Positions 29,060 to 37,711 are shown, counted from the stretch's first letter. The stretch is 64,000 nt of DNA from an uncultured Fidelibacterota bacterium (GCA_913054425.1 CAJXJG010000001.1:10191-74190), one strand, 5' to 3'. Made by a program: numbers and translations. Notes: a model not told the origin generated them from the sequence alone.

Positions 29060-30383
29060 AAATACTTTCGCGTTTTAATTTTTTCATATGCTCAATTCGT
29101 TTTTGAATCGCCGCGTTAGTCCCAATATCCGTTCTGTGAAACAACGGACCAGAAATAGATAAAACCTCTTTTTCTGCAATTGTTTCCGCTTCAGAAATCG
29201 TATCTGCAATTCCCACAACGGCGATTGTTCGACTCCCCGCCTCTACTAGGATTGTTTCTTTAAAATCAACAGATGCATAAAATAACCTATAGTGGTTTTT
29301 GATTTTAGATACATCAATTGGTTCGCCTTTTATAGGATTGTCCGGATAGCCTTCCGGCACAGCATATTTACAAACGGTGGCTTTGGTTGAAAATCGAACA
29401 TCAACTTTATCTAATGTGCCATCAGTGATACTGGTACAAATTTCAATAAAATCTGATTCGAGTAAAGATAAAACATTTATGGCTTCCGGATCGCCAAGCC
29501 GGGCATTGTATTCAATGAGCTTTACGCCGTTTGCTGTGGACATAAACCCACCGTAAAGGATTCCTTTGTAGCCTTCGCCGAATTTATCTTTTACCGCTTG
29601 GACGGTTTTATTGTTGATTTCCTGTGCTTGAGAAATATCATAATCCGTTAAAAATGGAAGCGAATGATTGGCGTCAGAATAGGCTCCCATACCGCCGGTA
29701 TTTGGACCCACATCTTCATCGTAAGCGCGTTTGTGATCTTGCACGATGGGCATATGTTTCAACACATTACCATCACAAAAACTCATGAGTGAAAATTCTT
29801 CTCCGATGAATTTTTCTTCAATAACAAATTTACCGTTATTATTTACTAATTCTTGACAATAAGCTAACGCTTCAGAGCGTGAATGCAAATGATCGCCAGA
29901 CACTTTTACGCCCTTACCGCCGGCAAGACCATTATACTTTACCACATAATTGTTTCCCAATCTTTTTAAGAAATCTGCCACACCTTCCATGGAATTGAAT
30001 GTTTGATATTTGGGTCCGCCGGGAATGTTGTATTCTTTCAGCAAATCCCGAGCAAACGATTTGGATGTTTCCAGTTGAGCTAAATCTTTTTTTGGGCCAA
30101 CCACTTTAATGCCAGCGTCCCAAAGCGCATCGGCTACGCCGTTTGCCAGGGGGTTTTCTGGTCCGATGATTGCCAGCGTTGCACCTACTTTCTTTGTATG
30201 GCTCACCACAAAACTAGGGTCGTTGAAATTTCCGATTAAGATTTTATCACAGAGCTCAGCAATCCCGGGGTTCATATTGGAAGCCAGACAATAAATCTCT
30301 TTTTCTTTGGGGGATCGATACAAAGCGCGGACAATGGCATGTTCCCTGGCACCGGAACCAATAACTAAAATTTTATTTTTCAT
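29058..30383 (-). CDS. purD: PurD, phosphoribosylamine-glycine ligase
   Basis: PurD joins glycine to phosphoribosylamine using ATP. The 441-residue ATP-grasp protein has the N-terminal GSGAREHAIV motif, the central GLAGGKGV ATP loop, the DHKRAYDEDVGPNTGGMGAY segment (cited by its key part GPNTGGMGA) and YNARLGDPE, which provides metal ligands. The length is normal. In transcription order it follows the small glycine-zipper ORF and precedes purN. Confidence 0.96.
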   Translation of the reverse strand: MKNKILVIGSGAREHAIVRALYRSPKEKEIYCLASNMNPGIAELCDKILIGNFNDPSFVVSHTKKVGATLAIIGPENPLANGVADALWDAGIKVVGPKKDLAQLETSKSFARDLLKEYNIPGGPKYQTFNSMEGVADFLKRLGNNYVVKYNGLAGGKGVKVSGDHLHSRSEALAYCQELVNNNGKFVIEEKFIGEEFSLMSFCDGNVLKHMPIVQDHKRAYDEDVGPNTGGMGAYSDANHSLPFLTDYDISQAQEINNKTVQAVKDKFGEGYKGILYGGFMSTANGVKLIEYNARLGDPEAINVLSLLESDFIEICTSITDGTLDKVDVRFSTKATVCKYAVPEGYPDNPIKGEPIDVSKIKNHYRLFYASVDFKETILVEAGSRTIAVVGIADTISEAETIAEKEVLSISGPLFHRTDIGTNAAIQKRIEHMKKLKRESI

Positions 30384-30394
30384 TTAATTATATG

Positions 30395-30420
30395 CCACTA
30401 AAACACAAAGGAAACAAAAG
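30395..30420. repeat. Partial CACAAAG-type element upstream of purD
   Basis: CCACTAAA, ACACAAAG and GAAACAAAAG follow one another with an 8-9 base period, like one arm of the palindromic elements found in the other gaps of this cluster. I cannot find a clear opposing arm, so this copy looks partial. Confidence 0.45.
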
Positions 30421-30432
30421 ATAAAAAGCTTT

Positions 30433-30630
30433 TTATGTACACCTCAAGTCAATGCGATTATTTAATTTTACATGGATATAAATAATGATAAATATCATTC
30501 TTAATGCGGGTCCAAAAACCACACCCCTTGCAATCTCCATATTGCCGAAGGCAGTACCAGGTGAAATACCCATTCCGCTCCCCATAGCAAGACCCAAGCA
30601 AATTGGAACATTCTTTTTATCTTCATTCAT
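30433..30630 (-). CDS. Small glycine-rich membrane protein (glycine-zipper pattern)
   Basis: Starting at the ATG at 30630, five bases after the purF stop, a 65-residue frame begins MNEDKKN. It continues with a Gly/Ala-rich hydrophobic stretch (CLGLAMGSGMGISPGTAFG) and a second hydrophobic part ending MIFIIIYI. Many bacteria carry tiny proteins with this N-D-K-K-N plus G-x-x-x-G layout, usually annotated hypothetical. Here several glycines are replaced (EIARGVVFGPALRM) and the tail looks extended, so it may be decaying. No function can be given. Its position in the operon between purF and purD suggests co-transcription only. Confidence 0.5.
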   Translation of the reverse strand: MNEDKKNVPICLGLAMGSGMGISPGTAFGNMEIARGVVFGPALRMIFIIIYIHVKLNNRIDLRCT

Positions 30631-30634
30631 CAGC

Positions 30635-32110
30635 CTAACCACAATTCCGGTCATTCGTCCGTATTGTTCCCATTTCTACAATTTTAGCTTCATCAATATC
30701 ATTAGCCACATAGTTTCCATCCAAACATGCCATGCAGGGTGTATCAATGTGGTGGTCCCCTTTCCGTGTAACGGCTTCAACTAAATCGTCAATTTTCTGA
30801 TAAAGGAGCGCATCAACTTTCAGGTGATCCTGGATTTCATCTTCCGTTATATTTCCTGCGATGAGCTCACTTTTTGTGGGCATATCAACACCATAAAAAC
30901 AGGGAAATTTTACAGGTGGACACGCTACCGCAAAATAAACCTCTTTTGCACCAAAGTCTTTAAGCATCCGGACAATTTCTCGACTCGTATTTCCACGGAC
31001 AATACTGTCATCCATAATCATCACTTTTTTATCACGGATTTCTGTTTCTTGGGGCACCAGTTTATATTTTACCGATTTCTTCCGCTCCGCTTGCCCTGTC
31101 ATAATAAATGTTCGTCCAATAAAAGTGTTTTTATATAATCCTTCCGAATATCGCACACCCAACTCATGAGCAAAAGAAAGAGCAGACGTGTTGGCTGTGC
31201 TGGGTGCGGGAATCACAATATCTGGAATGATGTCAGGATATTTTTTCTTCCAGGCATCCGCCAGATTTTGCCCCATTCGCAATCGCGAGCGATATACACT
31301 TACGTCGTTCAAGGTGGCATCCGGCCGAGAAAAGTAAACATATTCAAAAATGCAGGGGTTGAATTTTTTTTTCGCCAGACGCTTGCTAAAGACCCTGCCA
31401 TCTTCATCCACATAAATAAGTTCACCTGGAAGCACAGTTCCTTTTGGTTCAAATCCCATAGAATAAAACATGGTGTTTTCCGACGCAAAAATATAATCTT
31501 TTCCACCGTTTCCATTGGATCTCTCACCTTTTACAAGGGGACGAATTCCCTGTGGATCGCGAAAAACAACAAGCCCTTTTCCGATCACAAGGCTCACCAC
31601 AGAATATGCGCCATTCACCCGTTTAAAAATTTTGGTAACCGCATTACACAATAGATAAAAAAATTCTTCACTATCTTCAGGTGGGTTATTGGTGTGCAGC
31701 AAATCCGCGAAAAAATGAAGCAACACTTCTGAATCGGACGTGGTGTTTAAATAGCGGCTATTTTTTTGGGTAATTTCTTCCGCAAGGCTTTGGTAGTTGG
31801 TAAGGTTTCCATTATGTGCCAAAGCGATACCGTAAGGAACAGACGTCCAAAACGGCTGTATTTCGCCATGACTAAAACCGCCGTGGGTGGGATATCGATT
31901 ATGAGAAATTCCAATATTTCCTGTAAGCAATTCCATGTTGGTATCATTGAACACTTCTTTCGCAAGGCCCATCCCTTTTTCTTTATGCATGCGATCATCG
32001 TAGGTCATAATCCCGGCAGCATCTTGCCCACGATGTTGCAGATGAATGATACTGTCGTAAAGTTCTGTTGCTACAGGTTTATGAGAGTAAATACCGGCGA
32101 TACCACACAT
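30635..32110 (-). CDS. purF: PurF, amidophosphoribosyltransferase
   Basis: PurF makes phosphoribosylamine from PRPP and glutamine, the committed step. The 491-residue product begins MCGIAGIY, so the nucleophilic cysteine 2 is exposed by methionine removal and there is no propeptide. The PRPP loop reads VMIMDDSIVRGNTS. Cysteines in FNPCIFEYVYFSRPD, KFPCFYGVDMP and TPCMACLDG match the Bacillus-type [4Fe-4S] ligand pattern, not the cluster-free E. coli type. Its ATG overlaps the purB stop (TAATG, one shared base), so the two are coupled. Confidence 0.96.
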   Translation of the reverse strand: MCGIAGIYSHKPVATELYDSIIHLQHRGQDAAGIMTYDDRMHKEKGMGLAKEVFNDTNMELLTGNIGISHNRYPTHGGFSHGEIQPFWTSVPYGIALAHNGNLTNYQSLAEEITQKNSRYLNTTSDSEVLLHFFADLLHTNNPPEDSEEFFYLLCNAVTKIFKRVNGAYSVVSLVIGKGLVVFRDPQGIRPLVKGERSNGNGGKDYIFASENTMFYSMGFEPKGTVLPGELIYVDEDGRVFSKRLAKKKFNPCIFEYVYFSRPDATLNDVSVYRSRLRMGQNLADAWKKKYPDIIPDIVIPAPSTANTSALSFAHELGVRYSEGLYKNTFIGRTFIMTGQAERKKSVKYKLVPQETEIRDKKVMIMDDSIVRGNTSREIVRMLKDFGAKEVYFAVACPPVKFPCFYGVDMPTKSELIAGNITEDEIQDHLKVDALLYQKIDDLVEAVTRKGDHHIDTPCMACLDGNYVANDIDEAKIVEMGTIRTNDRNCG

Positions 32111-33453
32111 TAGATTAGATCCACCAATTTTGAAGAAAGACCACTATAGTTTTCGGGCGTTAGACTCAAAAGCGCACGCTTATTTTCATCAGAAATCTTT
32201 AATCCAGAGACAAATTCATCCATAGACTCTGCATTAATGGTCTCCCCGTGAGTTAACTCTTTCAATTGCTCGTAAGCATCTGTTTTCCCCGATTTCCGTA
32301 AGATGGTTTGGACTGCTTCCGCCAACACTTCCCAATGATTGTTTAGTTCTGCAGACATATTCATTTTATTGATAGTGATTCGGCTTAAGCCTTTTAATAT
32401 ATTTTTTAATGCCAAGAAAGAATGTCCCAGGGCCACGCCTTGGTTTCGCAGAGTTGTGGAGTCGGTGAGATCCCGTTGCATTCGGGAAACAGGTAATTTT
32501 ACGGCAAGATGATTCAGCAAAGCATTGGCGATCCCCATGTTCCCTTCCGCATTTTCAAAGTGGATTGGATTAATTTTATGGGGCATTGCTGATGAGCCAA
32601 CTTCCCCGACCACTTTCTTTTGTCCCAGAATGGCGCGACTAATATAAGACCACATATCTCGACACAAATCCGTTAAAATTGAATTTACCCGAACCACCTG
32701 ATGGAGACTTTCTGCTAGTGAATCGTGGGGTTCAATTTGTGTCGTAATTAAGTTGGGCTTGAGCCCCAGTTTATTAATGAATCGTTTAGAGAAGTTTAAC
32801 CAATTCACTTTTGGATAAGCCACTATCTGGGCAGACCAGGTTCCGGTTGCGCCGCCAAATTTTCCTAATAACTTGTGAACTTTAATTTGAGAAATTTGTC
32901 TATCAAGTCGCGAATAAAACACAGCTAATTCTTTTCCAAATGTTGTGGGTGTTGCGGGTTGACCATGGGTCAGGGTAAGCATAGATCTGTTTTTATGTTT
33001 TCGGGCTAATTTTTTTAATTCTTTATTTAAAGAAAGTAGCATTGGTAGATAAACCTGTTTTAGTCCGTCTTGCCACATGAGTGAATAGGACAAATTATTA
33101 ACATCTTCAGACGTGAGCGCAAAGTGAATCCAGGGATGAAGTGCCTTTTCCACCTTTCCTTGAATGTAATACTCAATCGCTTTTACATCATGGTTTGTAG
33201 TGGCTTCAATTTCTTTTACCTTTTCCCCTCCGGCCGAATTAAAGTTTTCATAGATTTTACGTAAGTGGGATTGTTCATTTTTGCTAAATGGCAAAAGTTC
33301 TTTGATTCCTTTTTCCTTGCCCATTGCTATGAGATATTCAATCTCCACTTTCAAGCGGTAGCGCATGAGCGTAGATTCGCTAAAATATTTTGAAAGTTCC
33401 GCTATGCTGTTCGCATAACGACCGTCAAGTGGTGAAATTTGGTGAATCAACAT
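32110..33453 (-). CDS. purB: PurB, adenylosuccinate lyase
   Basis: The 447-residue lyase acts twice in purine synthesis, on SAICAR and on adenylosuccinate. Sequence marks are SPLDGRYA at the start, TSEDVNNLSY, the THGQPATPTTFGKE helix and the flexible signature loop GSSAMPHKINPIHFEN, with its catalytic serine. This long N-terminal SPLDGRY form resembles the E. coli-type PurB. It overlaps the secreted protein upstream by seven bases and purF downstream by one. Confidence 0.95.
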   Translation of the reverse strand: MLIHQISPLDGRYANSIAELSKYFSESTLMRYRLKVEIEYLIAMGKEKGIKELLPFSKNEQSHLRKIYENFNSAGGEKVKEIEATTNHDVKAIEYYIQGKVEKALHPWIHFALTSEDVNNLSYSLMWQDGLKQVYLPMLLSLNKELKKLARKHKNRSMLTLTHGQPATPTTFGKELAVFYSRLDRQISQIKVHKLLGKFGGATGTWSAQIVAYPKVNWLNFSKRFINKLGLKPNLITTQIEPHDSLAESLHQVVRVNSILTDLCRDMWSYISRAILGQKKVVGEVGSSAMPHKINPIHFENAEGNMGIANALLNHLAVKLPVSRMQRDLTDSTTLRNQGVALGHSFLALKNILKGLSRITINKMNMSAELNNHWEVLAEAVQTILRKSGKTDAYEQLKELTHGETINAESMDEFVSGLKISDENKRALLSLTPENYSGLSSKLVDLI

Positions 33454-33911
33454 TTTTCCTTAATTGGCGCTGAGTGGGTTAATGAGAGTTTCCATTTATC
33501 ATTTTTTTTGCATACAACAGACTCGGACCAATTGCTTTCAGTGTTTTTGCCGTTATCATCAAATATAGATTTTAGCCTATAGACCACAACCGCTGTTTCA
33601 GAATAGACATCAATATTTAAGAATTCAATTTCATTTGTCCGTTTTACATCTGTTGGTGTAAACAGATATTTTATCTTGTCTTTTAAATTCCAAATATTTC
33701 CATCTTCGATTAAAATATAGTTCTTTGTAACCTTTGCTTTGTGGCCGTTTATATCAACATTTGATAACGTTTCGTAATCATCTGTTGTCAATTGAGTTAT
33801 TTTAAGTGAATCAATATTAGTTTGAGAAAAAATATTTACACAGACCAACAAACAGAGAACACAAAACACCCTGTGTGTTTTAGACTTTTTAATATTTCTT
33901 TCTTTGTGCAC
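33447..33911 (-). CDS. Secreted NTF2-like (DUF4440-type) protein in the purine cluster
   Basis: The 154-residue product has a charged n-region, a hydrophobic core (VFCVLCLLVCV) and a probable cleavage after NIFSQ. The mature part has the alternating strands of a small NTF2-fold domain: AVVVYRLKSIF, then WSESVVCKKNDKWKLSLTHSAPI, whose end is typical of DUF4440. I know no link to purine synthesis. The GTG start and the signal-peptide codons fall inside a palindromic repeat (33852-33916), so the export signal appears to be made partly from repeat sequence. Its stop overlaps purB by seven bases. Confidence 0.65.
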   Translation of the reverse strand: MHKERNIKKSKTHRVFCVLCLLVCVNIFSQTNIDSLKITQLTTDDYETLSNVDINGHKAKVTKNYILIEDGNIWNLKDKIKYLFTPTDVKRTNEIEFLNIDVYSETAVVVYRLKSIFDDNGKNTESNWSESVVCKKNDKWKLSLTHSAPIKEKC

Positions 33912-33916
33912 TCTGT
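33852..33916. repeat. CACAGAG-type palindromic element overlapping a gene start
   Basis: ACAGAGAACACAAA at 33852-33865 and TTTGTGCACTCTGT at 33903-33916 are inverted copies that agree at 12 of 14 positions, separated by about 37 bases. The right arm contains the GTG start of the secreted NTF2-like protein. Confidence 0.6.
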
Positions 33917-33926
33917 GGCCCTGATT

Positions 33927-34313
33927 CTAAACCCCAAAGATTCTTTTTATGGCCAACGCACAATTCTCCGGATCTAAAATAGTAAGCACGGGTGTATTGC
34001 TTGGCATTTGTAAGGTGGAATGAATATTCACCAACATATCTGTTTTATCAGAAAAGGGCGGACAGCCAATAGTTGGGAATTCACAGTTAGCAGCTACAAA
34101 CCCGGATAAAGCATTGGAACGGCCGGCGATGGTGATATAAACAATATCCTTCTCATTTTCATTGGCCGTCAAAATATCTAAAACCTTCAAGGGTTGTTTG
34201 TGGGCCGATGCTGCATGCTGTTCCCAGGCAATGCCGTATTCATCTAATTTGTCCGTTATTTTTTTTGCGTGGGGTTCGTCAGATGTAGAACCCATTATTA
34301 CAATTGTCTTCAT
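33927..34313 (-). CDS. purE: PurE, class II (CO2-dependent) AIR carboxylase
   Basis: I start at the ATG at 34313. An in-frame GTG at 34343 would add ten residues encoded by repeat sequence. The 128-residue product begins MKTIVIMGSTSDEPHAKK and has SAHKQP at residues 36-41. Residues 63-71 read AGRSNALSG, followed by FPTIGCPP. This matches the animal PAICS-type (class II) signature AGRSN-x-L and lacks the class I AGGAAHLPGM. Class II enzymes carboxylate AIR directly with CO2, so no PurK is needed. None is present in the cluster. Repeats lie upstream of both purE and its neighbour. Confidence 0.87.
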   Translation of the reverse strand: MKTIVIMGSTSDEPHAKKITDKLDEYGIAWEQHAASAHKQPLKVLDILTANENEKDIVYITIAGRSNALSGFVAANCEFPTIGCPPFSDKTDMLVNIHSTLQMPSNTPVLTILDPENCALAIKRIFGV

Positions 34314-34321
34314 AATTAATA

Positions 34322-34378
34322 ACCACAGGACCAAAGAGCGCACAGTGATAATCTCGGCGCTTTTGTGTCTTCGTGGTT
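34322..34378. repeat. Palindromic element between purC and purE
   Basis: The left arm ACCACAGGACCAAAGAGCGC (34322-34341) and the right arm, which on the minus strand reads AACCACGAAGACACAAAAGC from 34377, form an imperfect inverted repeat. The right arm abuts the purC stop. The gap contains no gene besides this element. Confidence 0.6.
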
Positions 34379-35364
34379 TACAGAACTCCTTTTAAGTTTT
34401 CATTAATTCGGTCATTCATAGCCTTCCCAGAATCAGGGAATGGAAACACACCGCCCGTAATGGTTTCGTATAAATAGATGTAGCGACTCGACAGTTCGGT
34501 GACTAATTCTTCCGGTGCTTTCGGCAATGTTTCATCGTTGTAGGGATCGCAATTATCTATAAACCACAGTCGTAAAAATTCTTTATCAATGTTTTGTGGT
34601 TCTTGTCCGGCTGCCATGCGTTCATCGTACGTTTTGGCTATCCAATATCGGCTGGAATCAGGCGTGTGGATTTCATCAATAAGCATAATATTTCCACCCA
34701 CATCCCTGCCCATTTCATATTTAGTGTCCACCAAAATCATGCCGTTTTCCGCAGCTTTCTTTTGTCCGAAGGTAAAAAGCGCCAACGCCTTTTTACTGCA
34801 ATAATCCCAGTCTTCTTGTTTCATCCAGCCTTCGCTGACAATTTCATCTGGAGCGATGGGACGATCGTGATGCTCTTCTTTGGTGGTAGGTGTAAGCATA
34901 TTGGCATCCAACTTCTGATTTTTAATCAACCCTTCAGGTAAATCATTTCCGCAATATTCTCTGTCGCCGTTATTATAAACCGTCCAAAGGGATGTGCTCG
35001 TGCTGCCTGTAATGTGTCCGCGAACCACAAATTCAATGGGGAAAACATCACACTTTTTCGCGAGTGTTACATTGGGATCGGGTATGGAAATTATATGATT
35101 AGGAACAATATGTTTCGTTTGCTCAAACCACCACGCGCTGGTGAGATTTAACACCTGACCCTTAAATGGAATGGAAGCAAGTACGCGATCGAAAGCGCTT
35201 TGGCGATCTGTGGTAATAAGAGCCACTTTATCGCCAAAATCATACTGGTCTCTGACCTTCCCCGTGCGCTTGGATCCGCCGGGAAAAGCCGTTTCGGTTA
35301 AGGTGTTATTCAGTTCTGCCTTGATTCGGATTTTATAATGTTTAGTTGATTCGATAGCATTCAT
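34378..35364 (-). CDS. purC: PurC, SAICAR synthase
   Basis: PurC joins aspartate to CAIR. I start at the ATG at 35364 (product begins MNAIESTKHYK, 328 residues). An upstream start at 35421 would add 19 residues and deepen the overlap with purQS. The SAICAR synthetase domain shows GKVRDQYDFGDKVALI near the start, FPIEFVVRGHITGSTSTS, GMILVDTKYEMG and LIDEIHTPDSSRYW. This longer, yeast-like form differs from the roughly 240-residue Bacillus type. Its start overlaps the end of purQS by about 23 bases, a sign of translational coupling. Confidence 0.94.
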   Translation of the reverse strand: MNAIESTKHYKIRIKAELNNTLTETAFPGGSKRTGKVRDQYDFGDKVALITTDRQSAFDRVLASIPFKGQVLNLTSAWWFEQTKHIVPNHIISIPDPNVTLAKKCDVFPIEFVVRGHITGSTSTSLWTVYNNGDREYCGNDLPEGLIKNQKLDANMLTPTTKEEHHDRPIAPDEIVSEGWMKQEDWDYCSKKALALFTFGQKKAAENGMILVDTKYEMGRDVGGNIMLIDEIHTPDSSRYWIAKTYDERMAAGQEPQNIDKEFLRLWFIDNCDPYNDETLPKAPEELVTELSSRYIYLYETITGGVFPFPDSGKAMNDRINENLKGVL

Positions 35365-36598
35365 GAGAAAGTGGATTGAATAATATGTGTGAGTACAAAA
35401 TTTGTTTAAAAACAGTTTCAAAATTACCGCTACTAACGGTTATTGTCCATAAAATACCCCGTTTTAATTTAGTTATTCCGACAATTTCAAATCGCTCTGT
35501 CAGGGCTTCGAGTTTCGCCCGTCCGATTATATCTTCTTTTTGTTGAACTAATAGAGAGGCGGTGTTTTCCTCTGATACGATTTTGCCGATGAATTCTTTA
35601 TTAGAATTATAGAGTTCGCCCGTTTTATCAATTTTTTGTAGGATGGATTCTGGCTCGCCGTTCGTAGATATTTCCCAATGGGTTTGCCGAGAAATTGATA
35701 CATCAAAACCTAAATGATCCAGCGCATTATGAACAGATGACGCTTCATTATCCGTAATTATCATATCAATAATCCATTCGGTTGAATAAACGCTGGATTT
35801 ATAATTTTTAACTTCATAATGGGGACGGTTAAAAGATAATGTGTGGTTGGTAACAGGGTTTCCGTTTTCGATAAAATCTTTTATGGAGGAAAAAATAGCA
35901 TCCCCATTTTCCGTCCGCTCGGGGTGGGGCATCATGGCCATAACATTCCCTTGAGCATTACACGCTGCCGCTAAATTGTGCACGGATCCGTTGGGATTGG
36001 TAGGGAACTCGTCAACAATATTTCCTTCATCATCACAATAACGAAAAACTGTTTGATTGTTAGAAATCATTTTTTCCAGCAATTCATTGGGGATAATAAA
36101 TCGACCTTCACCGTGAGCCAAGGGAATATTGATAAAGTCACCAGATTTCAAATGGCGCGTAAATGCACAGCGGTGAGAAGGCGCAGACATTTGCAAATTT
36201 GCCCAGGTATTATAATAACCAACGCCAAGCACATGACCGGATTTAACTCGTTTGTTATCGGTGAGCGCAATCCCAATGCGGTGATTTTCCAACCCCGGGA
36301 CGAGTCCGCTTTCTACTAAAATTTGCGCCCCATTGCAAATACCGAGAACCGGTTTTCCTTTTTTGGCTTCAACCTTGATTTGTTTCATAATGGGATCCAA
36401 TGCGGCAATCACGCCGGCCCGGGAACGGTCTTCGTATGCGAACCCACCTACAATAATATATCCATCAAAACCCGGCAATTTTTTTGGTGGCTCATTCCAC
36501 AAAAATTCTACAGGATTTAACCCCACACGATGGCAGGCCATAATTGTTTCCCGCTCTGTGTTGGAACCGGGAAATTGAATGATTGCTATTTTTGCCAC
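35342..36598 (-). CDS. purQ: PurQ-PurS fusion, FGAM synthase glutaminase plus small subunit
   Basis: From the GTG at 36598 the product begins MAKIAIIQFPGSN and has 418 residues, far beyond the roughly 230 of PurQ. Residues 1-244 are a complete class I glutamine amidotransferase with nucleophile cysteine 88 in LGICNGAQ and the histidine-glutamate pair in PHPER (225, 227). The last 80 or so residues resemble PurS: SLLVQQKEDIIGRAKLEAL, then GILWTITV and the ending LFNPLSHECYRIN, like the family end LLANPVIEDYEI. The segment at about 250-335 may be a second, degenerate PurS copy. A GTG at 36607 inside the repeat is an alternative start. Purpose: ammonia supply and complex assembly for PurL. Confidence 0.88.
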   Translation of the reverse strand: MAKIAIIQFPGSNTERETIMACHRVGLNPVEFLWNEPPKKLPGFDGYIIVGGFAYEDRSRAGVIAALDPIMKQIKVEAKKGKPVLGICNGAQILVESGLVPGLENHRIGIALTDNKRVKSGHVLGVGYYNTWANLQMSAPSHRCAFTRHLKSGDFINIPLAHGEGRFIIPNELLEKMISNNQTVFRYCDDEGNIVDEFPTNPNGSVHNLAAACNAQGNVMAMMPHPERTENGDAIFSSIKDFIENGNPVTNHTLSFNRPHYEVKNYKSSVYSTEWIIDMIITDNEASSVHNALDHLGFDVSISRQTHWEISTNGEPESILQKIDKTGELYNSNKEFIGKIVSEENTASLLVQQKEDIIGRAKLEALTERFEIVGITKLKRGILWTITVSSGNFETVFKQILYSHILFNPLSHECYRIN

Positions 36599-36657
36599 AA
36601 AGCTCACAGAGAAAACTTCCTATATATTTTTCTCTTAATACTCTGTGTGCTCTGTGG
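36595..36657. repeat. CACAGAG-type palindromic element between purM and purQS
   Basis: CCACAAAGCTCACAGAG at 36595-36611 and CTCTGTGTGCTCTGTGG at 36641-36657 are inverted copies that match at 15 of 17 positions, with a 29-base AT-rich loop. This is the clearest copy of the family. Its left arm contains both candidate GTG starts of purQS, and its right arm ends one base before the purM stop codon. Confidence 0.75.
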
Positions 36658-36658
36658 C

Positions 36659-37702
36659 TTATGAAACCAAAACATGTTTTTCTCCACTTACAACAAAACC
36701 AATCTTATATACTTCTGTTAAATCTTTTAATGCATCTTTTACCGAAGCCACATCAGCAGAACCCACAATAAAAACCATACCGACTCCCATATTGAATGCG
36801 CGGAACATTTCATTTTTATCTACATCACCGATGGATTGTATTACATCAAAGACAGGAAGAGAAGGCCAGGATTCTGTTTGGATTTCAACACCACAGCTGT
36901 CCGGCAAAACTCTAGGAATATTTTCCACCAAGCCACCACCGGTGATATGAGCGATGCCTTTTACATCAATCCCATTGTCCAAAACAGAAAAAACATGATT
37001 CGTATAATTAATGTGTGATTCCAATAAAGTAAGTCCAACTGATTTGTCCAATTCTGGAATGGAATCGTTCACGTCATATCCACCAATTTCGAAAAAGAGT
37101 TTTCGGGCGAAAGAGTAGCCGTTGGTATGAAGCCCGCTTGATGGAAGTCCCAATACAGCATCGCCAGGCTTGATATTCTCGCCCGTAATAATTTTTTCTT
37201 TTTCTACCACGCCGGTAATGATACCAACTAAATCGTATTCACCGGGAAGATAAGTGTCAGGCATTTCTGCTGTTTCTCCTCCCACCAAAGAGACGCCTGT
37301 TTCCTTGCATGCTTTCACCATCCCGGACACAATTTCTTCTACAACTTCTGGTTTTAGTTTATCGTTGGCAATATAATCCAAAAAGGTGAGTGGCCGTGCA
37401 CCCATGACCAAAATATCGTTGGCGGCAGCGCTCAAAAGATCAATGCCAATCGTATCAAATTTTCCCATTTTCCGGGCGATAATGGTTTTGGTCCCAACAC
37501 CGTCAACACTCTGAACCATCACGGGGTGATCATAGTTTTCTAAAATGGGTTTAAGATCATAGAGCGACCCAAAACTCCCGATCCCCGTAAGCACATTGGA
37601 TGTAAAAGTGGATTTCACGCCATCTTTGATGCGTTCCACCGCTTCATTCCCAGCCTCAATATCTACCCCGGCTGATTTGTAATCTATTTTATTTTTAGTC
37701 AT
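36659..37702 (-). CDS. purM: PurM, AIR synthase
   Basis: PurM closes the imidazole ring of FGAM with ATP. The 347-residue protein opens with DYKSAGVDIEAGNEAVERIK and has the family blocks SVDGVGTKTIIA, LVGGETAEMPDTY and the phosphate-site GLPSSGLHTNGYSFAR. HITGGGLVENIPRVLP completes the AIRS C-terminal domain. The length is normal and no lesion is visible. Repeat elements lie on both sides. Confidence 0.96.
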   Translation of the reverse strand: MTKNKIDYKSAGVDIEAGNEAVERIKDGVKSTFTSNVLTGIGSFGSLYDLKPILENYDHPVMVQSVDGVGTKTIIARKMGKFDTIGIDLLSAAANDILVMGARPLTFLDYIANDKLKPEVVEEIVSGMVKACKETGVSLVGGETAEMPDTYLPGEYDLVGIITGVVEKEKIITGENIKPGDAVLGLPSSGLHTNGYSFARKLFFEIGGYDVNDSIPELDKSVGLTLLESHINYTNHVFSVLDNGIDVKGIAHITGGGLVENIPRVLPDSCGVEIQTESWPSLPVFDVIQSIGDVDKNEMFRAFNMGVGMVFIVGSADVASVKDALKDLTEVYKIGFVVSGEKHVLVS

Positions 37703-37711
37703 TATTATTTT

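Noticed and set aside
31166..31654. Plus-strand 162-residue ORF opposite purF
   Set aside because: It lies entirely within intact purF on the other strand; composition and motifs are those of an antisense frame.
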